Origin: Syntrophaceae bacterium
GTDB taxonomy: Bacteria > Desulfobacterota > Syntrophia > Syntrophales > UBA5619
Length of the DNA stretch: 41,689 bases
Reading direction: 5' to 3'
Assembly (NCBI GenBank): GCA_003141195.1
Contig: PLLC01000061.1
Location: 22,578 to 64,266 of the forward strand
In this document: piece by piece, positions 1 to 8,413 of the stretch
How the letters are laid out: each line of letters begins with the position of its first letter
Position numbering within the stretch: position 1 is the stretch's first letter
Program-made: the position numbers and the translations under genes
The notes under the pieces: model-generated
The model's database searches: none
What the model was told of the DNA's origin: nothing
What the model saw: only the letters and a program-made list of their open reading frames with translations

Positions 1-129
1 TCCCGGTCTCCGTTCCGCCGCAGCAACCTCGGGAAATGGATAAATAGAGGGTGATTTTATATCAAATGGTCCCCTTGCCGTCAACACGGAAAAACAGGGG
101 AATGATACAATTGGTGTAGTTTTATAATG

Positions 130-351
130 CTACCGCGCTTCTATAACAGATAAAATCACTTCCTCATTCTGGTTTATATAAGCCGCGTAATCAGCTTCTC
201 TATGACTGACATCAATTTTCTCCGGAATTGATCGCGCAAAATAATTGATGATCGTCTCCGCTGCCGTGTCGGAAATATGAGTGAGTTCGGTCGTCAATAG
301 TGGACACCAAACACAAGTAGAGCCGACGGTTATTCCTACATTGCCATCCAT
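130..351 (-). CDS. hypothetical 73-aa protein downstream of the BrxL-like gene
   Basis: ORF co-directional with the operon, starting 18 nt after the BrxL-like stop; no recognised family and no clear Shine-Dalgarno. Confidence 0.35.
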   Translation of the reverse strand: MDGNVGITVGSTCVWCPLLTTELTHISDTAAETIINYFARSIPEKIDVSHREADYAAYINQNEEVILSVIEAR

Positions 352-369
352 AACATGACATCAGCTATG

Positions 370-1893
370 CTACGGAGCATCCAGAAAGGGGAAACTCACT
401 GAGCCGAATTCTTCGGGCTTCATGACGGCCAGTTGATCGATGACCCGTTTGCGCATTTCGGCCGCGAAGGCAACCAGGGAGCGGACTTTGGCGGCGTCCA
501 CCTTGTCAGCGGTCATGTTCGGATAAAGGAGTTTCAGCATCCCGGCCGCGGTCTTCTTGATCGCATCCTGGTTGCGGCTGGTCATGCCGCCGAAATCCGT
601 GACGGCGGCCACATGGGTTTGGAAGTTCAGCCGCCGGAGTTCGGCAAATATCTCCGCCAGATAGTCGGTCAGAAACCCGTAGCCGTCGGCGTAGTTTTCG
701 GGCATGATCTTGGGCATCTCCCAGCCAGGCACATAGGCGTGAATGCGGTCCAGAAAAGCCGCGTCCTGAAGTTCTTCAGGAAGGGGCGAAAAGAGATGTC
801 GATAGTGGTCCTTCGGCGCCACCCTTTCCATGTAGGTGTCGATGTTTCCGCCGAGCACGATGGAACACTGGGCGGAGAACTCCTGATCCCCTCTGGTAAA
901 CTTGCCGGTCTGCATGTAGTCCTTGAGGATACTCACGCTGGCATCGGCGTCTTCAAAGCGGGTATTGGCGATTTCATCGAAGAAAACGACATGCTTGAGC
1001 CCCAAGACTCCCAGTCGTCGCGTCCCTTTATTGAAGAACAAGGTTGCCGGCGTGGTTTTGCCGCCAGAGATCACGAACGACCGGTTCGACGTGTTCCGGT
1101 AGGTGTAGGTCTTCCCCGTTTCCCTCGGCCCAAGTTCAATGGCGTTGTAGTTCGATTCCACAAACGGGACCAGGCGAAGCATCATGAGCATTTTTACCCG
1201 CTGCGTGAACCGGGCGGGGTTGAAACCGATGGACTGCACGAGAAGGTCAAGCCACTCTTCATCGGTGAACAGTTCCCGCTTGCCGATGAAATCATCCAGG
1301 TTTAGACGCGTGTACTGAAGCGGCGTGAACTCACGGATGTAGAAGGGATACTTGCGAGACTTGATCTCATAGGTGGCATCGTATTCGATGAGCATTGTGC
1401 CCCATGCCCCACTCGTGAGCAGCACGTCGGCATACTCATCGAGTATTCGTTGGGCGACGCGAACCATGTTGTCACCCAGGGCCGGGACATCGGCCCAGTA
1501 GTGGTCCTTGGACTGATCTAGTCGAACGGACAACTGCCCCAGCAAGGCATACTCGCCGTTCTCCTTGATCCGACTCTTGATCAACTCCTTCTTGGCGCTA
1601 TCAGCATATCGCTCGGTCAGGATCCTGTCTATTTTCCGCTGCCCATTGACGGGGTCATGGGCATCCACGTACCGGCTGACCAGGTACTCCATCACGTATC
1701 GCGGGAACTCCTTGTAGGCTTCGTTCCATCGCGTCAACGGCTTGAGAATCACCCGGTCGGCCAGATGAGCCATAATTTTCAGGTTGAAGAGGTCTTCGGG
1801 AATCGGGGATCGTCCATCGCCCGATCCGGGACGGCCTTTTTCCGTGGCTGACTGGGAGGTGTCTTGCTTATCGGACATCGTATTCCTTTCCAT
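370..1893 (-). CDS. brxL: BrxL-like AAA+ protein (short form, no Lon-like C-terminal domain); start probably 1878 (MSDKQD)
   Basis: Walker A GPRETGKT, Walker B HVVFFDEIA, overall BrxL-like N-terminal/AAA+ layout; 507 aa ending right after the helical region. Confidence 0.75.
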   Translation of the reverse strand: MERNTMSDKQDTSQSATEKGRPGSGDGRSPIPEDLFNLKIMAHLADRVILKPLTRWNEAYKEFPRYVMEYLVSRYVDAHDPVNGQRKIDRILTERYADSAKKELIKSRIKENGEYALLGQLSVRLDQSKDHYWADVPALGDNMVRVAQRILDEYADVLLTSGAWGTMLIEYDATYEIKSRKYPFYIREFTPLQYTRLNLDDFIGKRELFTDEEWLDLLVQSIGFNPARFTQRVKMLMMLRLVPFVESNYNAIELGPRETGKTYTYRNTSNRSFVISGGKTTPATLFFNKGTRRLGVLGLKHVVFFDEIANTRFEDADASVSILKDYMQTGKFTRGDQEFSAQCSIVLGGNIDTYMERVAPKDHYRHLFSPLPEELQDAAFLDRIHAYVPGWEMPKIMPENYADGYGFLTDYLAEIFAELRRLNFQTHVAAVTDFGGMTSRNQDAIKKTAAGMLKLLYPNMTADKVDAAKVRSLVAFAAEMRKRVIDQLAVMKPEEFGSVSFPFLDAP

Positions 1894-1899
1894 GGAAAA

Positions 1900-4671
1900 T
1901 TACATATCGTCAAAACTCTTGAGGGCGTCCGCCTCAAGTCTTGTCGCCTTGGGTTTAACCCGGACGGGTATGACGACCATGCCTTCCTCAAATTCCCGTC
2001 GCTTCCCGTCCACATCCGTATAGTGGATACGGACACCCACGGATGTCACCGTGCCCTTTGGATCCACCTCGCGGGCGGCGGTTTCCCGATACCTGCCGGT
2101 CAATTGGCCGGCAATCGTCAATTTTTGACCCACGGCCAAGGTGGTCTCCTGCAACGCGACAGCCTCGCCGAGATTGTCCTGGAGCTTCACGGATAGGGAC
2201 AAATCCACATTGCCGGCATTTCGCACGACCAGGGAAACGTCGGCTACCGCGTCCTCTTCGACCACGATTTGCGTCGGCACGCTTTCCAAAACCGGTCGAG
2301 CGATCTTTCCCGCGAGCCTGCGCAGAAGGGTGCCCGGGATCACCATTTCGGCCATAGAGCAACCGCCATGGCCATATCTGGGCGATGCACGCATTCCTTC
2401 ACGCTTAAACCAGACGCTACCGACAGGCAGTTGGAACACCTCAGCGCCCGCCGTGACCGAAAGAGACGGATCGGTAACTTTCTTCTCCTGACCGCCGATA
2501 TAGCGGGGTTGGATCTTGCCGGCTTCAGCGCCGTTTACGACCGCCACGGGCAATGCCTGCGTGCGCAACAGTTCGATGAAGCCGTGATCCGATGTGAGCA
2601 ACAGGGTGTCCTCGGGGCGCACACGGACTTGGATGTCGTCGAGAATTCCTCGAACCCCCTGCGCCTTGTCTCCGATGATCGCGGCCCGAATGCGATGATT
2701 GAACGCCGCCAGATCGCCGTTGAAGTCATGGCAATCGTCGGAAACCGAATAAATCAGAACGTTCACATCCCGGACGTCCTTGTCCTTGAAACCGACCCGC
2801 ATCAGTGCCGCCGTCGTCTCGGCATCCGTCACAAACCGAAGCCGGGTCTTTGCCTCCTCCGGGGAGAGCCCGAGGTTCCTCGCCACCAGGATAGGCTCGT
2901 TTGTCGTCGGCTCTCCCTGGTTGTTCAACCCCTCGCCGGGCAGGCATCCGCCCAGCAAGCTGCTGCGGGCGTAAAGGGTGAATGTCGGCAGGACGGCGAA
3001 ATAGGGCTGAGCCTCGATCTCAAAGTGGCCGCTGAATGCCGAACGAACGACCTCGTCCCATGTGTCGTACCTCATTCCGTCGAAGATCAGTATCCAGACC
3101 CGCCCGTCCAACGACCCTAGCGCCAACCGCTTCAGGATTTCGTCCAGTTTCCGGCGAATCAACCCGGCCGCGGATCGCGGACCCTGCATGAACTTCCGGG
3201 GATTAGACCGGATCAAGTCCGCCAGGATTCGGTCTATCTCGTCCAACCTCACGCGCACGCGATCCCGCAGGGATCCCGGCGATGGGTTGGTGTCGCCCTC
3301 TTCGCCAAAGAAGCAGCGCCGACCTTGCTCGATCAGGTCCCCATCCCCACACGCCTGGAGGTCTCCCCAGGCACGCGCGACCGTCAACTCCAGTCCGTGG
3401 TGCCCCGTCTCGACGTACCATTGAAGCAAAGCCTCGGAATGCGGAAAAGCGGGAACGGGTTTTCCCAGAACGGCCTCGACATTCCGAATGCGGCGAAGGA
3501 GGTTCAGTCCCGCGTCGGCAGGTGCTCCGCCGGCCCTGACGTCGCTCAGTTGGTCCACCCACTCCATGGATGCGGGGATCGGTTGGCTGAAGAACTCCTT
3601 GAGGATGTGAAGCACATGCCGTTGCGCAATCAAGGCCACGCCGTCCGACCGCTGGATGTATGCCACGCACTGCGACCTGCTTTGTCCCGGCAACAGGCCG
3701 TCAAAGATGCGGTCCATCCGGCGAGGGGTCAAAAACCCCGCCGACAGGTCCTCGATGCGCATCCACACCTCCGCCTGACTGCGCAGCCGGGTGATGACGC
3801 GCATGGCCACCGGTTCGAGTTTGTTGATCGACATCTCGGGCGGGAACAAATGAAGCCCCATCAACTGCGTGGCGGGGTTCTGGAGCCCGTACTGTTCGGC
3901 CACGAGACGAAGTACGATGTACGAGGCCAACTCAGCCGGTGGGAGATCAAACCAATCCAGCCCGTCCATGACCTGCGGTTGTGCCGCCTCCCGCAGGATC
4001 TCGATAACCACGGGGCGATCCGCCGAAAGCGCAGGGGTCCCCAGCAGAAGCCTGAGTCCGTGTTCAACGAACGCGTCAGTTCGGGTTTCATCCGGCCAGA
4101 TATCGTGCAGGGTCAAGGCGGGATAACCGGCCAGGAGCGCCAGCGCTGCAATTTGACCGTTTCCCCAGTCATCCGGTTTCCCCCAACGCTGAACGATCTT
4201 CGCCGCCGCGGCCGGAACCACCTCAAGGCGATCCATCAGAACGTCACGGTAGCGCCGCAATGGGGTTTCGGGGAAGTTGATCCTGGGGCAGATGCGGCGG
4301 AAGAATGCGGGCAGGGACAGATCCAGAGGTTCGCTGCCTTCGTTGAGCGCCAGGATATCCGCAATCCAGGAGGCATCAATCCGAACAGCGGTCTGATTCC
4401 CGTCCACATCGGGCTTTTGCGGGCGGGCGCCAAGCACCACGACCACCGGCCCATTGCTCGCAGTCGCGCGAAACCGCATACGGAACGCCAGGTCATCGCC
4501 ACGGAATACCACCGGCCGCCACGTCCGTCCCCCGTCGTCCACGATGGCCGGCTTGCCGAGAACCCCGGCGTCGGTCAGGAGAGAATCGCTGTCTACCGCG
4601 ACCGCCATGCGGCAGTCACGAGCCCGTGCGCCGAGCCATTGCAGGAATACACTGGTGGGTGTGAGAGTCAT
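1900..4671 (-). CDS. pglZ: PglZ-domain (alkaline phosphatase superfamily) BREX-like protein with C-terminal beta-rich extension
   Basis: VWILIFDGMRYDTW, LLLTSDHGFIEL and RYGHGGCSMAEMVIPG motifs of the PglZ domain. Confidence 0.85.
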   Translation of the reverse strand: MTLTPTSVFLQWLGARARDCRMAVAVDSDSLLTDAGVLGKPAIVDDGGRTWRPVVFRGDDLAFRMRFRATASNGPVVVVLGARPQKPDVDGNQTAVRIDASWIADILALNEGSEPLDLSLPAFFRRICPRINFPETPLRRYRDVLMDRLEVVPAAAAKIVQRWGKPDDWGNGQIAALALLAGYPALTLHDIWPDETRTDAFVEHGLRLLLGTPALSADRPVVIEILREAAQPQVMDGLDWFDLPPAELASYIVLRLVAEQYGLQNPATQLMGLHLFPPEMSINKLEPVAMRVITRLRSQAEVWMRIEDLSAGFLTPRRMDRIFDGLLPGQSRSQCVAYIQRSDGVALIAQRHVLHILKEFFSQPIPASMEWVDQLSDVRAGGAPADAGLNLLRRIRNVEAVLGKPVPAFPHSEALLQWYVETGHHGLELTVARAWGDLQACGDGDLIEQGRRCFFGEEGDTNPSPGSLRDRVRVRLDEIDRILADLIRSNPRKFMQGPRSAAGLIRRKLDEILKRLALGSLDGRVWILIFDGMRYDTWDEVVRSAFSGHFEIEAQPYFAVLPTFTLYARSSLLGGCLPGEGLNNQGEPTTNEPILVARNLGLSPEEAKTRLRFVTDAETTAALMRVGFKDKDVRDVNVLIYSVSDDCHDFNGDLAAFNHRIRAAIIGDKAQGVRGILDDIQVRVRPEDTLLLTSDHGFIELLRTQALPVAVVNGAEAGKIQPRYIGGQEKKVTDPSLSVTAGAEVFQLPVGSVWFKREGMRASPRYGHGGCSMAEMVIPGTLLRRLAGKIARPVLESVPTQIVVEEDAVADVSLVVRNAGNVDLSLSVKLQDNLGEAVALQETTLAVGQKLTIAGQLTGRYRETAAREVDPKGTVTSVGVRIHYTDVDGKRREFEEGMVVIPVRVKPKATRLEADALKSFDDM

Positions 4672-4676
4672 TTGGA

Positions 4677-7574
4677 TTACAGCTCCAGCTCCAGTTGGTT
4701 CTTGCTTTCCTGTGACTTCTTGCCGGTCTTGTCCGGTTCGAATCCTTCCCGTAGCCGCGAAGAAGCCACACGAGCCTGTTTCTCCACCCGACCGAAGACG
4801 GCCGCGGGGACGCGATCACTCAACACGCCGTGGAAGAGTTGAGAGATCATCCGGTAACCGACGACCGGGTCGAAATCCCGGAGCGCGGGCAGCTCTTCAC
4901 CTTCCTGCTCTTCGACGGCTCGGCACGCCCTGAAGATCGCCTCGATCCATTCGCAGCGGTCCGTATTGCTGACTTGCCGCTTCAAACTGCCGGCCAGAAA
5001 CCGCTCCGCATCGTGGAGGACACGCAGGGTCTGACTGTCGTTCATCATCTCGCGCTCTTCTTCCGTCGGCTCGCGCCAGCGGTTGCTCTCCGCATCCTTC
5101 CAGAAGTTCTCGCGGAGCATGATCTCCAGGTCAAGTTGCTGCGACACCTCCGCCGGCAGCAACCCGGTCACCTGCATCCACAGGGGCTTCAGTTCGCCGA
5201 CCAGCAGGGGACGTACCTGGATCTTCTGGCGTAACCACTCAATCGCGCTCACTTCGTCCTTGACGGCGATCTCTTCCTGAATCAACCCGCCGTTGCTGCC
5301 GTTGCCACCGTTCACCGCCTCGCCACGCAGATACCAATGCTGTCCAACCTTTCGGAAGTATCGGGAACAAACACGCTCGATATATGGCAGGTTCAGGCGA
5401 TCCACACTTATCCCACGCGGAATAAGTACGTTCATCAACATGCTATTAATTGTGGCGGTGGTGCGGTGTTCGTCGCTGTATTTGGCAGGCTCCGCCTTGA
5501 TCCGTTCCGGTAGCGTCTGAAGGTGTTCGCGGACGGCATCGGCAACCTGGTGCTCCAAGTCATGGTCTTCGGCGCTCAACTGGGTGCGGGCCACAGCAGG
5601 CTTGTGGAGGTTGAAAACCACGTCCTTGTCCACGGTGTCCTCGCCGCGCATAACCCCGACCATTTGGTTGAAGCTCTTGTGCTCCTTGTCGAGAATCATC
5701 ATGTTCGTGATTTGAAATCCAGCATCGAGCGCGGCCTGCTTGATGTGTTCAAATAAACCAAGCTCCGGGTCGCCGTTGTTGAACTCAATCATCGCATATC
5801 TGCCAGGCTTCAGGACGCGGAACATCTCTCTGAAAGCGTTGCGCATCTTCTCCGTGTAGCTTTCGACTCCCCATTTGCGGCCATTGGACGTGATGGCCTC
5901 TTTCGGGACATCAGTCGTTCGGCCTAACCAGGCTTCCCAAAGAACGTTCAGCTCCGCATACGCAATGTTCCTCCCAAATGGTGGGTCAGCAAAGATGAAG
6001 TCGATGGACGAGTCATACAACCACGGCATTTCTTGCGCAGGCCCCGTAGTGACGAGAACGGAGCCTGCAAAAAACGAATTTGTCGAGAAGTAGCTCGTGA
6101 TGTCATCATATTTGCCTGCAAGAACCTTTAGTGGATTCATCTCCGCCTGAAAATGGGGAATGAACAGGCGCATTGCGAGGGCCTCATTGCCACGCTGACG
6201 ATAGCGCGTCATTTGCGTAAGATTTCGGGCCGATACCGCCGTGAAGAGAAACTGCAAGGCTTTCCGAACTCGTGTGTCACTTACGCTATCGAACTCTCTC
6301 CAAAGGCGAGCAGAAGCAAAGAGGTTTCGTGCCGTGTAAAGTTGGTCAACCGAGACTAGGCCGCGCTTGATGAATGGATTTCCCTGTTCGCCCGGAACCA
6401 GGGGCGTCTTAGGATACCAGTATGGAAGCTCGTGTTGGCAAATCTCTTGGACTTTTTCTCGGTCGCACATGCTCAGCTTTCGTCGCACTTTACTGAGCAT
6501 AAGACTCCCGTCTGAACGAACGCGACGACCGAGGAACTGATAGACAACCTCCGCTGGGTCGGCTCGAACGAGCGTGAGGTTATCAACCGCCCATTCTTGG
6601 CGACACTCAGGACATTGAAACTGCTCGAAGACTTTAGTAGTTTCCTTGTCCATAGCCACATCATAGAGAGCGAACTCTTGGCCACAGCCTCGCGCCACAC
6701 GTTTCTTGGATACGATGGGCTTGCCCGCGTTTTTGCCCCGTTTACTGATTTTTCCGGTGAGTTCCTCAATGGTGACGAAGCCTTCACAGCGATATACGTC
6801 CGACCAGATCGTGTATTGGATGGTGGCCGGAATACAGATCCACTCTTCAACCTGTGAAACGTCAAGGTCCTTCCACGCCTGGTCCATGGGGAGATCGGAG
6901 ATGGGATATCCAAGGCGTTGTTCCACGTCGGAACGGCTGAGCAAAGTCCAGCTCTTGGGGACCTCCGCGTCCTCCTCCAACAGGGACGTTGATGGTGCGG
7001 AATCTTGCTGGCTGTCAGGCGGGTTCTTCAACCGTGACAGAACCTCCGGGTTCGTAAGCGCGTAGTCTCCAATGGCCGGCTCGTAATGCTCGGTGCCGTA
7101 GAGCCAGTCGAATTCATCCTTGACAGCCGCCTTGATCCACTCGAACTCTTTTTTGAGGGCATTCACGTCCACGGATGTGTTATAGTTATAGGCAATGTGA
7201 CAGGCGGCAGGCGACAGATCGTTGAGGATGCAGGCGCGGGGGCCGACGCGGTCTTTGAATTCGGAGAATTGCTCCACGATGTCACCCGGTGGGTTGGCGC
7301 ACATCTGCGCCGCGACGCCCGTCATGCCCGACCCGCAAAACAGGTCGAGAACCAGATCGCCCGGTTTCGTGTAATGCAGGATGTAGGGGATAATGCTGCG
7401 GGGCGGCACCTTGGTGTGATAGGAGTGGGCGTTGTAGATGGGATCGTTTTTGCCTTCCTTGATGTCCGCTGTGAACGGCGGACGGTCGTAATCGTCCGTT
7501 GCCGGATCGTAGGGTTTGACGTGCCGTTTGAGGAACTCTTCCAGCGAGCCCTGATTTTCAAGAAAGTCCAACAT
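4677..7574 (-). CDS. DNA methyltransferase (probable N6-adenine/N4-cytosine type), BREX-like PglX position
   Basis: SAM motif DLVLDLFCGSGMTGVAAQ near N-terminus; catalytic DPPFGRNIAYAELNVLWEAW; intervening CG..F/CPEC Zn-ribbon-like segment. Confidence 0.85.
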   Translation of the reverse strand: MLDFLENQGSLEEFLKRHVKPYDPATDDYDRPPFTADIKEGKNDPIYNAHSYHTKVPPRSIIPYILHYTKPGDLVLDLFCGSGMTGVAAQMCANPPGDIVEQFSEFKDRVGPRACILNDLSPAACHIAYNYNTSVDVNALKKEFEWIKAAVKDEFDWLYGTEHYEPAIGDYALTNPEVLSRLKNPPDSQQDSAPSTSLLEEDAEVPKSWTLLSRSDVEQRLGYPISDLPMDQAWKDLDVSQVEEWICIPATIQYTIWSDVYRCEGFVTIEELTGKISKRGKNAGKPIVSKKRVARGCGQEFALYDVAMDKETTKVFEQFQCPECRQEWAVDNLTLVRADPAEVVYQFLGRRVRSDGSLMLSKVRRKLSMCDREKVQEICQHELPYWYPKTPLVPGEQGNPFIKRGLVSVDQLYTARNLFASARLWREFDSVSDTRVRKALQFLFTAVSARNLTQMTRYRQRGNEALAMRLFIPHFQAEMNPLKVLAGKYDDITSYFSTNSFFAGSVLVTTGPAQEMPWLYDSSIDFIFADPPFGRNIAYAELNVLWEAWLGRTTDVPKEAITSNGRKWGVESYTEKMRNAFREMFRVLKPGRYAMIEFNNGDPELGLFEHIKQAALDAGFQITNMMILDKEHKSFNQMVGVMRGEDTVDKDVVFNLHKPAVARTQLSAEDHDLEHQVADAVREHLQTLPERIKAEPAKYSDEHRTTATINSMLMNVLIPRGISVDRLNLPYIERVCSRYFRKVGQHWYLRGEAVNGGNGSNGGLIQEEIAVKDEVSAIEWLRQKIQVRPLLVGELKPLWMQVTGLLPAEVSQQLDLEIMLRENFWKDAESNRWREPTEEEREMMNDSQTLRVLHDAERFLAGSLKRQVSNTDRCEWIEAIFRACRAVEEQEGEELPALRDFDPVVGYRMISQLFHGVLSDRVPAAVFGRVEKQARVASSRLREGFEPDKTGKKSQESKNQLELEL

Positions 7575-7588
7575 CTTGCGCCTCAGCT

Positions 7589-8146
7589 TTACTCCTCACC
7601 CTGAGTCTGTCCCGCCGGGGAGGATGGACTGTTGGATTCGGCTTCTCCGGCCAGCCGGAGAGCTTCGCGAACAAGGGACTGCGCGATGTGGCAGCCGTGC
7701 CGAGGCAAGGCCCACAGCAGTGGACCCACCATCTCGATAAGTCCGCGGTGTTTGGCGCGCAGAAGCACCCCCACAGTGCCGAGCACCCGCACACCGAAGG
7801 CTTGGCCACACTGACGCGCCGCATGGTCATCTACCACGATTTCGCATTCCGCTTGCCGATACGCCCAGGCCAGCACCGCCGATTCCCCCGTGCCAAGGTC
7901 CCATGCGGCAATGGAGGGAGGCATCGCCGGATCGTCCCGAATGGCCGTGCGCCCCGGCCCTGCCAGCCATATTCGACCCGGATCATCAGCAGGTCCTGCC
8001 TCCACTTCCGCGGCTACGGCCGCGGGAATTATCAACACAGTCGGCAACCGGCGGAGCAGGTCGACCTGCCCCATACGAGCTAAGACGATGATGGGTGACG
8101 CGTTGACGATCCATCTACTCATCCGCCGCCTCCGCCGCCAAGTCAT
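7589..8146 (-). CDS. DUF3368 PIN-like putative toxin; start probably 8122 (MSRWIVNASPI)
   Basis: IVNASPIIVLARMGQVDLL...IIPAAVAAEV... pattern typical of DUF3368; overlaps the upstream UPF0175 gene. Confidence 0.8.
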   Translation of the reverse strand: MTWRRRRRMSRWIVNASPIIVLARMGQVDLLRRLPTVLIIPAAVAAEVEAGPADDPGRIWLAGPGRTAIRDDPAMPPSIAAWDLGTGESAVLAWAYRQAECEIVVDDHAARQCGQAFGVRVLGTVGVLLRAKHRGLIEMVGPLLWALPRHGCHIAQSLVREALRLAGEAESNSPSSPAGQTQGEE

Positions 8147-8369
8147 CGGGTGTGATCTGGAAAGGCGACACCTGGAACTCGTGCAACTTATCCAGAAATT
8201 CCCGTCTGCTCATTCCGGCCAATTCGGCGGCTTTCGATTGAGACACCCGTCCCATTTCGTACCACTTTACCACCGCCGCCAAGCGCATCTGCCGGGCGAA
8301 CTCGTCAGGACCGGCGCGAAACACGGACAAAGACTCTTCGGGAACGTCGAGTGTGATATGTACTGTCAT
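8115..8369 (-). CDS. UPF0175 family putative antitoxin
   Basis: MTVHITLDVPEESL...RLAAVVKWYEMGRVSQSKAAELAGMSRREFLDKL is a UPF0175 signature; paired with DUF3368. Confidence 0.8.
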   Translation of the reverse strand: MTVHITLDVPEESLSVFRAGPDEFARQMRLAAVVKWYEMGRVSQSKAAELAGMSRREFLDKLHEFQVSPFQITPDDLAAEAADE

Positions 8370-8413
8370 GCTAAACCTCCATGCTGTCCTGTAAACGCGA
8401 CGAGACGTCGCCT

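Noticed and set aside
70-101. TCCCCT...AGGGGA hairpin downstream of the BREX-like operon as terminator
   Set aside because: Stem short, large loop and no U-tract on the minus strand.
433-1305. Plus-strand 290-aa ORF antisense to the BrxL-like gene
   Set aside because: Mirror ORF of a high-GC coding region; no domain and the minus-strand product is clearly conserved.
3325-4842. Plus-strand 505-aa ORF antisense to PglZ and methyltransferase genes
   Set aside because: Overlaps clear PglZ coding; low-complexity mirror translation.
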